Assembly (NCBI RefSeq): GCF_021458635.1
Contig: NZ_JAIRDQ010000001.1
Location: 1,798,001-1,862,000 of the forward strand
DNA: 64,000 bases
DNA from: Bradyrhizobium monzae
GTDB lineage: Bacteria; Pseudomonadota; Alphaproteobacteria; Rhizobiales; Xanthobacteraceae
Direction of reading: 5' to 3'
The position numbers and the translations under genes are program-made. The notes beneath the pieces were generated by a model. It did not search any database. It was not told the origin of the DNA and worked only from the letters and a program-made list of their open reading frames with translations. Position 1 is the first letter of the stretch; every line of letters begins with the position of its first letter. Of the stretch, positions 55,242 to 63,031 are shown in pieces.

Positions 55242-56828
55242 TCACCCCGAGGCGGCGAGATCGACGCGGCGCGTGACCCCGATAGCCCTTAGGAACGCCT
55301 CGTCATGGCTGACGACGAGCAGCGCGCCGTCATAGGCGTGCAAGCCGGCTTCCACGGCTTCGATCGAGTCGATGTCCAGATGATTGGTCGGCTCGTCCAG
55401 GATCAGCAGTGACGGTGGGGTCGATCCGCCAAGTACGCAGGCGAGCCCCGCACGAAACAGCTGCCCACCGCTCAGGCTGCCGACGATCTGCAGGGCCGCA
55501 TCGGCGCGAAACATGAAGCGCGCCAGCGCGGCATGGCATTCGTTGGCGCCCGCCCTCGGATTGAGGCGCCCGAAATTGTCCAGGATCGAGATCGCGGGAT
55601 CGAGCAGGCTGACCTTCTGGTCGAACTGCGCGAAGTCCGGCCTGACCCGCACGGTGCCCAAGAGAGGGCGCAATTCGCCCGCGATGAGCTTCAGCAGCGT
55701 CGTCTTGCCGGAGCCGTTGGGTCCGACAATCGCGATCCGCTCCGGGCCGACGATCGAGAGCGACAGATCACGCAGGATCGGCCGCTCCGGCTGATAACCC
55801 GCACTGACGCGATCGAGCCAAACCACCTCCCTCCCCGCCGGCAGCTGCGTCGAGGACAGCTTGACGGACAGCGGCTGGAGGATCTCGATGCGCCGGCGCG
55901 CGGTTTCGAGCGCATCAAGCGCCTCCGCGCGCCGCCGCTCGGTGATCTGCGCAGTCTTGCCGCCGCTGTCCTCGCTGCGATCCCGTCGCGCACCAGCAAG
56001 AATACGCGGCATGTCGCCCTTGGCGCGCGTCTTCTTGCCGCCGCTGTCCTTGCGCGCCTTGCGTTCGGCCGCCTCCTGCGCCTTGCCGTCGATCTCGGAC
56101 AGATGTTTCTCGGCATGCGCGAGGTCGTGCCTGACCGCCGCGAGCTCGACGGACTTCTGCGCGCGGTAGCTGCTCCAATTGCCGCCATAGCGCGTCGCGC
56201 CGAGCGAGGTCAGCTCGACGATGGCGTCCATCGTCTCGAGCAGGGCCCGGTCATGGCTGACGACGATCGCGCCGCCGCGCCATGCGGCCAGGAGATCGAT
56301 CACGGCACGGCGCCCGTCCCGATCGAGATTGTTGGTGGGCTCATCCAGCAGGAAGTCCGGCTCGGCGAAGAGCAGCGCGGCGAGACGGGCGCGCGTGACC
56401 TGCCCGCCCGACAAGCGATCCAATTCCGTGTCGGGCGCGACATCAAACCCAACGCGGGCCAGGGCGGATGCGATCCGCGTCTCGAGAGTCCAGTCGGCAT
56501 CGGCGACATCCTCGGCCGAGGCATCGCCGCGCTCGGCACGGCGCAGCAGGTCCAGGGCATCGCGCGCGCCGAAGAGGTCAACGACCGTCGCGCCCGCGCG
56601 GATCTGAGCGTCCTGGCGCAGGAGCCCGACGCTGCCGTTGGCGATCACGCGCCCCGACTGCGGCACGTGCTCGCCCGTTATCGCGGCGAGCAGAGTTGTC
56701 TTGCCGACACCATTGCGGCCGACGAGACCGGCTCGCTCGGAGCCGAAGGTCAGATCGATGTTGGAGAGAAGCGAGCGGCCGTCAGGCGTGGACAGCGAAA
56801 GGCGCGACAGGATGATTGAAGCAGGCAT
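55242..56828 (-). CDS. ABC-F family ATP-binding protein
   Basis: A 528-residue soluble protein with two ABC domains in tandem. Domain 1: GRNGVGKT at 37-44, LSGGQVTRARLAALL and FLLDEPTNNLD. Domain 2: GPNGSGKT, LSGGQLFRAGLACVL and LLILDEPTNHLD. Between them lies a Lys/Arg-rich linker (KARKDSGGKKTRAKGDMPRI). ABC-F proteins act on the ribosome in translation or antibiotic resistance. No membrane domain. The ATG at 56828 has GGGG upstream; an in-frame extension to 56924 is possible but not family-like. Confidence 0.92.
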   Translation of the reverse strand: MPASIILSRLSLSTPDGRSLLSNIDLTFGSERAGLVGRNGVGKTTLLAAITGEHVPQSGRVIANGSVGLLRQDAQIRAGATVVDLFGARDALDLLRRAERGDASAEDVADADWTLETRIASALARVGFDVAPDTELDRLSGGQVTRARLAALLFAEPDFLLDEPTNNLDRDGRRAVIDLLAAWRGGAIVVSHDRALLETMDAIVELTSLGATRYGGNWSSYRAQKSVELAAVRHDLAHAEKHLSEIDGKAQEAAERKARKDSGGKKTRAKGDMPRILAGARRDRSEDSGGKTAQITERRRAEALDALETARRRIEILQPLSVKLSSTQLPAGREVVWLDRVSAGYQPERPILRDLSLSIVGPERIAIVGPNGSGKTTLLKLIAGELRPLLGTVRVRPDFAQFDQKVSLLDPAISILDNFGRLNPRAGANECHAALARFMFRADAALQIVGSLSGGQLFRAGLACVLGGSTPPSLLILDEPTNHLDIDSIEAVEAGLHAYDGALLVVSHDEAFLRAIGVTRRVDLAASG

Positions 56829-56987
56829 GGAATTCCCCGTGAGCAAAGCGGATCGGCGTTGCGGTCGGGGTAAAAATCCATGGCTTCGAATATCCTTGTT
56901 GAGGAGCTCTCTAATTAGTCCCATCGCGGCGCGAGATCAAGCTTGAGGGGATGACAACGCGCCGGGCACAGTCATCCCCCAGCGGGA

Positions 56988-57335
56988 TCAGCCCTTGAGC
57001 GCACTGACCACCACCTCGATCAACGCACCGCCACCGAGATCGGCGACGCCGACAGTGGCGCGGGTTGGCAGATCGTCGCCGAAGAACTCGGTCCAGGCCG
57101 CGTCCATCTCCTTCTTCTTGGAAAGATCGGTAACGAAGATCGAGGCGCTGACGATTCGGCCCTTGTCGGTGCCGGCTTCCTTCAGATAGCCGGCAATCTT
57201 GCCGAGGATGTTGCGGGTCTGGTCGCCCATCGAGACCGAGGTGTCGTCGGCAATCGTGCCGCCGACGAAGACGAAGCCGTTGGCTTCGACGGCGCGGTGC
57301 ATGATGGGCGTGCGGATGCTGCGGATGATGCTCAT
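56988..57335 (-). CDS. RidA family enamine/imine deaminase
   Basis: A 115-residue RidA/YjgF/Rid protein: MHRAVEANGFVFVGGTIADDTS at the start, VSASIFVTDLSKKKEMDAAWTEFF, and a PTRATVGVADLGGGALIEVVVSA tail carrying the conserved Arg-Ala/Ser-Thr-Val. RidA hydrolyses reactive enamines and imines. It is the last gene of the operon at 57-64 kb, 15 bases after an amine-oxidising flavoenzyme, a natural partner. Confidence 0.92.
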   Translation of the reverse strand: MSIIRSIRTPIMHRAVEANGFVFVGGTIADDTSVSMGDQTRNILGKIAGYLKEAGTDKGRIVSASIFVTDLSKKKEMDAAWTEFFGDDLPTRATVGVADLGGGALIEVVVSALKG

Positions 57336-57350
57336 GATGTCGTCCTCTTC

Positions 57351-58472
57351 TCAGAGCGTGGAGGGATGAAAGCGGTCGATGCCGAGCTCGCTGATTCGGG
57401 TCTGGGTGCCCCCATTGACGATCAGCTCCGCCATCACGGCACCGGCGCCGGGGCCGAGCTGAAAGCCGTGCAGCGAGAAGCCGAACTGGTGATAGAGCCC
57501 CTTGTGGCGGCTGCTCGGCCCGAACACGGGAATGTCGTCCTTCATCTTCGCCTCGATGCCGGCCCAGGCACGGACGATCGTGGCGCTGCGCATCACCGGA
57601 AACAGCTCGAACACGGTGCGCGCGCTGATCGCAAGACTCTTCCAGTCCAGCACCGTCTCGTTGCGGTCCTGATACGGCGTTGCCAGATGGCCGCCGCCGA
57701 TCAGCACGGTGCCGTTCTTGAATTGCTTGAAGGAGAGCTTGCGCCCGCGCAGGATCACGACGGGATCGATGAAGTGCGGCACGCGCGATGTGATCATCAG
57801 CATCGGCGCCACGGTCTCGACCGGCACCGGCTCGCCGAGCGCAGCAGCGATCTTGCCGGCCCAGGCGCCGGCGGCATTGACCAGCACCGGCGCGGCGAAG
57901 GTCTCAGTGCCGACATCCACATGCCAGAGGCCGTCGCTGTATCGGATGTTGCTGGCAGCTACGCCCTCGCGCACGGTCGCGCCGAGCTGCTGGGCTTTGC
58001 GCCGGAACGCCGTCGTCGTCTGCGCCGGATTGGCCGCACCGTCACGGCGCGACACCACGCCGCCGGGACAGGTCTCGGCGACCGCCGGTACGAGGCGCCG
58101 CAGCTCGGTCGCGTCGATCAGCTCTTCATGGGTAAAGCCGAGCGTGTTGAGCTCGGCGACGCGGGCGCGGCAAACGGCGAGCTCCTCCTCGTTCTCGGCG
58201 ACGAGCACCTGGCCGTAACTCTCAAAACTGCAATCGTCGTCGAGGAGGTCTTTGATCTTCTCCCAGATCCCCATCGAGCGGATCGACAGCGGGATTTCGG
58301 GGATGTGTCGCGCGAGCTGGCGGACGCCGCCGGCGTTGACACCGGAAGCGTGGCGGCCGGCATAGTCCTTTTCGATCAGCACCGGCTTCAGGCCGGCGAG
58401 GCACAGATGCAGCGCGGTCGAGCATCCGTGGATGCCGCCGCCGACGACGATCGCATCCACGTTCTCTGTCAT
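57351..58472 (-). CDS. DAO-type FAD oxidoreductase, HcnC/opine oxidase B-like subunit
   Basis: A 373-residue glycine/D-amino-acid oxidase-like flavoprotein. VDAIVVGGGIHGCSTALHLCLAG is the FAD dinucleotide-binding site; ASGVNAGGVRQLARHIPE and FVAPVLVNAAGAWAGKI-type segments and a C-terminal GFSLHGFQLGPGAGAVMAELI complete the fold. With the FAD and 2Fe-2S proteins encoded directly upstream (4-base overlap) it forms the subunit set of HcnABC, opine oxidase or D-hydroxyproline dehydrogenase complexes. Confidence 0.9.
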   Translation of the reverse strand: MTENVDAIVVGGGIHGCSTALHLCLAGLKPVLIEKDYAGRHASGVNAGGVRQLARHIPEIPLSIRSMGIWEKIKDLLDDDCSFESYGQVLVAENEEELAVCRARVAELNTLGFTHEELIDATELRRLVPAVAETCPGGVVSRRDGAANPAQTTTAFRRKAQQLGATVREGVAASNIRYSDGLWHVDVGTETFAAPVLVNAAGAWAGKIAAALGEPVPVETVAPMLMITSRVPHFIDPVVILRGRKLSFKQFKNGTVLIGGGHLATPYQDRNETVLDWKSLAISARTVFELFPVMRSATIVRAWAGIEAKMKDDIPVFGPSSRHKGLYHQFGFSLHGFQLGPGAGAVMAELIVNGGTQTRISELGIDRFHPSTL

Positions 58473-59887
58473 CCGCGCACCACCGCCTTGATATCCGCCT
58501 CACTCTTCGGAACAGCGGCGAGCTCGGCGAGCGTGATCGGCTTCACCGGCGCGCGCAGCCGGTAATAGCCGATCTCCTGCGGGGTCTTGCCGCGCGCCTG
58601 TGCCATCAGCTCGGTGACGGTGAGACCGCACAGCCGGCCCTGACACGGACCCATCCCGGTGCGGCGATAGGCCTTGAGCTGGTTGGGTCCCGTCGCGCCG
58701 ATCGCGACGGAATCGAGAACGTCCTTGGCGGTCACCTCTTCGCAGCGACAGACGATGGTGTCGCCGGAGGGAATGCGAAACTGCGGCGACGGGCGGAACA
58801 GCGTGTCGAGGAAGACGCGGCCGCGCTCGGCCTTGGCGAGATCGGCGCGAAGCGTCGCCATCGCGGGAAGCTTCGCTGCGGCAGCAGGCGCCAGTGCTTC
58901 CACCGCCGCTCGCGCCGCGATGCGACCGCGGACCCCGGCGGCATTCGCGCCGCCGATGCCGGCGCCGTCGCCGGCAATGGCGATGCCAGCGACCGACGAA
59001 TTGCCATTCGCATCGAGCACAGGCGACCAGCACAGCTGAACATCGTCCCAACGATGCTCAACGTCTGCGGACATCGCAAGGTTGACGTTCGGCACGACGC
59101 CCTGATGCAGCAGCAGGAGGTCCGCAGAGATGGTCTCGCGCTTGCCGCCCGCGACGTAGCTGACGTTCGCGAGCTGGCCGTCACCGATTGCTGCAAGCTC
59201 GGTGACGCCGGAAACGACATGCACTTTGGCTTTCACCTCGCGCATCATCGACAGGCCCTTGGTGAAATAGGGCGAGGTCAAGAAGGCGAAGGCGTGCGGG
59301 AGTGCCGCGAAATAATTCCCGCGCTCGGTGGTGTCGAGGATACGGTCGATGCGGCCGCCGAGGCGCAATATCTGCGCGGCGAGTAGCCAGAGCAGCGGTC
59401 CCTGCCCCGCGATCACCGTGCGGCCATCAGGCACCAGCCCGGACGATTTCAGCATGGTCTGCGCGGCGCCCGCGGTCATCACGCCCGGCAAGGTCCAGCC
59501 GGGAACCGGAAACGGCCGCTCCAGCGCGCCGGTCGCCAGGATGACGCGCTTCGCCTTGACGAAGGCCGAGGCACCGCCGATCGAGACGGCGATATCGAGA
59601 TTGCGGTCGAGGCTCCAGACAGTGGCCCGATGGATGACCTCGGCATTGCTCGCGCGCAGCGATTGCACGAGATCGGCACCGACCCAATAGTCGGCACCGA
59701 GCTGGCTGCGCTCGGTCACCGGCGTCGACGAGATGGCACGAAACACCTGGCCGCCGGGCCCGATGTTCTCGTCGAGCAAGAGCGACGTGAGACCAGCTTC
59801 GGCGGATGTCGCGGCAGCCGCGAGGCCTGCGGGCCCAGCACCGATCACTACGACGTCATAATCTTCGCGCTTGGGAGCCACAGTCAT
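58469..59887 (-). CDS. FAD/NAD(P) oxidoreductase subunit with BFD-like 2Fe-2S motif, HcnB/OoxA-like
   Basis: A 472-residue protein. YDVVVIGAGPAGLAAAATSAEAG binds FAD, VILATGALERPFPVPGWTLPGV and DGRTVIAGQGPLLWLLA mark the pyridine-nucleotide-like domain, and VAGIAIAGDGAGIGGA the second FAD contact. Near the C-terminus CRCEEV...GMGPCQGRLC is a bacterioferritin-associated ferredoxin-like iron-sulphur motif. It overlaps the upstream 2Fe-2S gene and the downstream DAO gene by 4 bases each. Confidence 0.91.
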   Translation of the reverse strand: MTVAPKREDYDVVVIGAGPAGLAAAATSAEAGLTSLLLDENIGPGGQVFRAISSTPVTERSQLGADYWVGADLVQSLRASNAEVIHRATVWSLDRNLDIAVSIGGASAFVKAKRVILATGALERPFPVPGWTLPGVMTAGAAQTMLKSSGLVPDGRTVIAGQGPLLWLLAAQILRLGGRIDRILDTTERGNYFAALPHAFAFLTSPYFTKGLSMMREVKAKVHVVSGVTELAAIGDGQLANVSYVAGGKRETISADLLLLHQGVVPNVNLAMSADVEHRWDDVQLCWSPVLDANGNSSVAGIAIAGDGAGIGGANAAGVRGRIAARAAVEALAPAAAAKLPAMATLRADLAKAERGRVFLDTLFRPSPQFRIPSGDTIVCRCEEVTAKDVLDSVAIGATGPNQLKAYRRTGMGPCQGRLCGLTVTELMAQARGKTPQEIGYYRLRAPVKPITLAELAAVPKSEADIKAVVRG

Positions 59888-60180
59888 CTTCCGATCTCCC
59901 GCTTGCCCTTCTGGATTTCGATCTGCATGCCCTCGGCCACGGGCACGAGGCAGCCCTGGCGATTGCCGACGCCGTCGATGGTGACGAGGCAGTCGAAGCA
60001 CACGCCCATCATGCAATAGGGCAGACGCGGCGCGCCGCTCACTGCCGTGAAACGCCGTGCATCCTGGCCGGACGCCAGCAGTGCGGCGGAGACGGTGTCG
60101 CCCTGTCGCGCCGCGACGGCGACGCCGTCGACGAAGATTTGGACCTGCGGGCGTTTGTCCTGTTCGGATCGTCTAAACAT
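59884..60180 (-). CDS. 2Fe-2S ferredoxin-like subunit, HcnA/OoxG-like
   Basis: A 98-residue protein with a ferredoxin-like fold: VQIFVDGVAVAARQGDTVSAALLASG, then Cys56, Cys61, Cys64 and Cys77 (PYCMMGVCFDCLVTIDG...QGC) as cluster ligands. It carries electrons within the flavoenzyme complex. First of three subunit genes joined by 4-base overlaps. Confidence 0.92.
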   Translation of the reverse strand: MFRRSEQDKRPQVQIFVDGVAVAARQGDTVSAALLASGQDARRFTAVSGAPRLPYCMMGVCFDCLVTIDGVGNRQGCLVPVAEGMQIEIQKGKREIGR

Positions 60181-60207
60181 GGGATGCCTCTTGGCTCCTT
60201 GATATCT

Positions 60208-61344
60208 CTAGTAGCCACTATTGTTCGCGGCGCCCGCGCCGCCGAAGCGGCTGGCGGAGAACGCGCCGACCAGTTCAGGCTCGAGCGCGCCTTGCGCGAC
60301 CATGCGCGCGATCTCGAAAACGTGGTTGGAGGCGAGTGTCACGCCGGAATGGCAGCAGGCGACGAAGGCGCCGGGATGCGTCTCCGACTGGTCGTATATC
60401 GGAAAGCCGTCCTGCGGCATGACGCGGATGCCGGCCCAGCTCCTGACCACGTTGAGCCGCGCGAGATGCGGGAACATCCGCTGCGCGCGATCGGTCATCA
60501 CCGCGCTGATCGAATGCTTCAGCGCGCGATCATCGAGCTCGTCTTCCTTGCTGTCGCCGATCATCACCGTGCCCTCGTCGGTCTGGCGGATCGTGGTCAG
60601 CGGATGCGGCAGGAACGGCATCGTACGCTCGGTCACTACGATCTGGCCGCGGGTCGGGCCCATCGGCGCGTAGAGGCCGACCATCGGCGCGAGCGTCTGG
60701 TTGGCGTTGCCGGCGGCAAGCACGATTTTGGCGGCACGCAGTTCGCCCTTCGGCGTGGTCAGGCGGAATTCGCCGCCACTCTTGCTGATCGCCGAGACCG
60801 GCTGCTCCGGAAAATAGTCGATGCCGAACGCCTTGAAGCCGGTGTGGAACGCCCGGAACGTCCGAAGTGAATTGACGTGGCCGTCGAGCGGACAATAGCT
60901 GCCGCCCGAAACCTCTGGTCCGATCAGCGGGAGCGACTTCTTCACCTCGGAGGCGGAGAGCATCTCCATCTTATAGTCGGCGGCACCTGCCTGGTTGTGC
61001 ATACGCTTGACGAGTTCGGCACGCTGACCGAATTCGTCGTCGCCGAGCGTGAGATGAAAGCCGCCATTCTGCTGGAGCGAGACATCGAGCCCGGTCTGCT
61101 GCTTCAGTTCCGACGCCAGCCGGCCCCACGCCTGCGACGCCTGCACAGTCCAGACCGTGTAGGCGGGCATGCCGAGCCCCTTGCTCTGGACCCAGACCAG
61201 CGCAAAGTTCGCGCGGGAGGCACGCTTGGTGATGTCGCCTTCGTCGAGCACGGCCACGCGCTTGCCGAGCCGGCCGAGGCCCCAGGCAATCGCGGAGCCG
61301 AGCAATCCGCCACCGACAACGGCGACGTCATAATCCCTGGACAT
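60208..61344 (-). CDS. second DAO-type FAD oxidoreductase
   Basis: A 378-residue D-amino-acid oxidase/glycine oxidase family protein. YDVAVVGGGLLGSAIAWGLGRLG binds FAD; NFALVWVQSKGLGMPAYTVWTVQASQAW, GNANQTLAPMVG and GIRVMPQDGFPIYDQ follow. It is a separate paralog of the DAO subunit further downstream, so the operon encodes two such flavoenzymes. GGAGA precedes the ATG at 61344. It lies between the transporter genes and the HcnABC-like trio. Confidence 0.9.
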   Translation of the reverse strand: MSRDYDVAVVGGGLLGSAIAWGLGRLGKRVAVLDEGDITKRASRANFALVWVQSKGLGMPAYTVWTVQASQAWGRLASELKQQTGLDVSLQQNGGFHLTLGDDEFGQRAELVKRMHNQAGAADYKMEMLSASEVKKSLPLIGPEVSGGSYCPLDGHVNSLRTFRAFHTGFKAFGIDYFPEQPVSAISKSGGEFRLTTPKGELRAAKIVLAAGNANQTLAPMVGLYAPMGPTRGQIVVTERTMPFLPHPLTTIRQTDEGTVMIGDSKEDELDDRALKHSISAVMTDRAQRMFPHLARLNVVRSWAGIRVMPQDGFPIYDQSETHPGAFVACCHSGVTLASNHVFEIARMVAQGALEPELVGAFSASRFGGAGAANNSGY

Positions 61345-61352
61345 GGGTTCTC

Positions 61353-62159
61353 CTATCGCCCCGGATCGCCCTTGCCGGCGAGCACACGGTCGAGCCCGTA
61401 AAAGCGGTCGAGCAGAATGAGGGCGGTCATGGTGATCGCGATCACGCAAGCCGAGACCGACGTCACCAGCGGATCGATGTTGTCCTGGATATAAAGGAAC
61501 ATGCGCACGGGCAACGTCTCTGTGCCGGGCGCCGCGAGAAAAACGGTCATGGTGAGATCGTCGAAGGACTGGATGAAGGCGAGCGCCCAGCCGCTGATGA
61601 CGCCGGGCAGGATCAGCGGCAAGGTCACGCGGCGAAACAGCGTCCAGCCACCGGCGCCGAGCGAGACCGCCGCCATCTCGACCGTGCGGTCCATGCCGGT
61701 CGCAGCCGCCAGCGTCAGCCGTAGTGCGAACGGGAATACGATGATGACATGCGCGATGATCAGTGCCGCAAAACTGCCGCCGAGGCCCGCCGAGGTGAAG
61801 AAGCGCAGGAAGGCGATGCCGAGCACGACATGCGGGATCATCAACGGCGACAGGAACAGCGCCGCCAGCGCATCGCGGCCGCGGAACCGATAGCGCGCGA
61901 TCGCGAGCGCCGCCGGCACCGCGAACAGCAGCGCCACGAAGGACGACAGCGCGCCGAGCCCCAGGCTGACCCAGAAGGCATGGATGAACTCGGGATAATT
62001 TCCGATCGCCCTGAACCAGCGCAGCGAGAAGCCGTTGGTCGGGAGCGACAGGAAACCTTCGGGCGTGAAGGCGACGAGACAGACCACCAGGATCGGCGCC
62101 ACCATCACGATGACGAAGATGGTGTGGAAGATCAGCGCAAGAGGGCCGTTCCGTCTCAT
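61353..62159 (-). CDS. Pot-type ABC transporter permease (PotC-like)
   Basis: A 268-residue permease with six spans and the family's EAA-like loop (MAAVSLGAGGWTLFRRVTLPLILPGVISG). LSLPTNGFSLRWFRAIGNYPEFIHAFWVSLGLG is typical of the PotC/PhnE-like group of spermidine/putrescine-type importers. Its ATG overlaps the stop of the upstream permease (62156-62159). Confidence 0.92.
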   Translation of the reverse strand: MRRNGPLALIFHTIFVIVMVAPILVVCLVAFTPEGFLSLPTNGFSLRWFRAIGNYPEFIHAFWVSLGLGALSSFVALLFAVPAALAIARYRFRGRDALAALFLSPLMIPHVVLGIAFLRFFTSAGLGGSFAALIIAHVIIVFPFALRLTLAAATGMDRTVEMAAVSLGAGGWTLFRRVTLPLILPGVISGWALAFIQSFDDLTMTVFLAAPGTETLPVRMFLYIQDNIDPLVTSVSACVIAITMTALILLDRFYGLDRVLAGKGDPGR

Positions 62160-63031
62160 CGGAACACCTCCGCATAGCGGCGTTCGATCAGCGCGTTGCT
62201 GCCGACGACGATGAGCACCAGCGCCACCAGCAGCAGCGTGGCGACCGCAGCTCCGAGCGGCCAGTTCAGCGTGTTGAGGAATTCGTCATAGGCAAGCGTC
62301 GCCGCGACCTTGAGCCGGCGGCCGCCGATGATCGCAGGCGTGGCAAAGGCGCTCGCCGAGAGCGAGAACACGATGATCGCGCCCGACAGCACGCCCGGCA
62401 TGATCTGGGGCATGATGATACGGCGGATGATGGTGACCGGGCCCGCGCCGAGCGACATCGCGGCATTTTCGATCTGCGGATCGAGCCGTTGCAGAGCGGC
62501 CCACACTGACAGCACCATGAACGGCATCATCACATGCGCGAGCGCGACCACCATGCCGGTCTCGGTGAACATGAAGGGAATGGGGGAACGGATCGCGCCG
62601 AGCGACATCAAGAGCTTGTTGACGAGGCCGTTGTTGCCGCCGAACAGCAGCGCCCAGCCGAGTGTGCGCGCGACCACGGAAATCAGCAGCGGCCCGAGAA
62701 TGACCAGCAGGAAAAAACTCTTCCAGCGGCCGCTCATGCGGTTGAGGATGTAGGCTTCGGGCGCACCGAGGACGGCGGTAAGCAGCGTGGTCAGAATCGC
62801 GATCCGAAACGTCCGCCAGAACATCTCGGCGTAGTAAGGATCGGTCGCGATCTCCTGCCAATTCTTGAGGATGAAGACCGGCTCGATGCCCTTGTACTGG
62901 CCCCAGTCGTGGAACGACAGCATCACGGTCATCGCGAGCGGGATCAGCAGCACGCCGACGAACAGCATCAAGGCAGGCGCCGTCAGCGCCCAGGGCGCAC
63001 GCGCATCGCGCTCTTCGGCGACCGCGCTCAT
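62156..63031 (-). CDS. Pot-type ABC transporter permease (PotB-like)
   Basis: A 291-residue permease. Six spans, with LLTAVLGAPEAYILNRMSGRWKSFFLLVILGPLLISVVARTLGWALLF and the EAA loop MSLGAGPVTIIRRIIMPQIMPGVLSG. The ATG at 63031 overlaps the ATPase stop; a longer in-frame start would run into that gene. Together with the PotC-like gene it forms the membrane channel of a polyamine/opine-type importer. The substrate-binding protein gene is not in the window. Confidence 0.92.
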   Translation of the reverse strand: MSAVAEERDARAPWALTAPALMLFVGVLLIPLAMTVMLSFHDWGQYKGIEPVFILKNWQEIATDPYYAEMFWRTFRIAILTTLLTAVLGAPEAYILNRMSGRWKSFFLLVILGPLLISVVARTLGWALLFGGNNGLVNKLLMSLGAIRSPIPFMFTETGMVVALAHVMMPFMVLSVWAALQRLDPQIENAAMSLGAGPVTIIRRIIMPQIMPGVLSGAIIVFSLSASAFATPAIIGGRRLKVAATLAYDEFLNTLNWPLGAAVATLLLVALVLIVVGSNALIERRYAEVFR

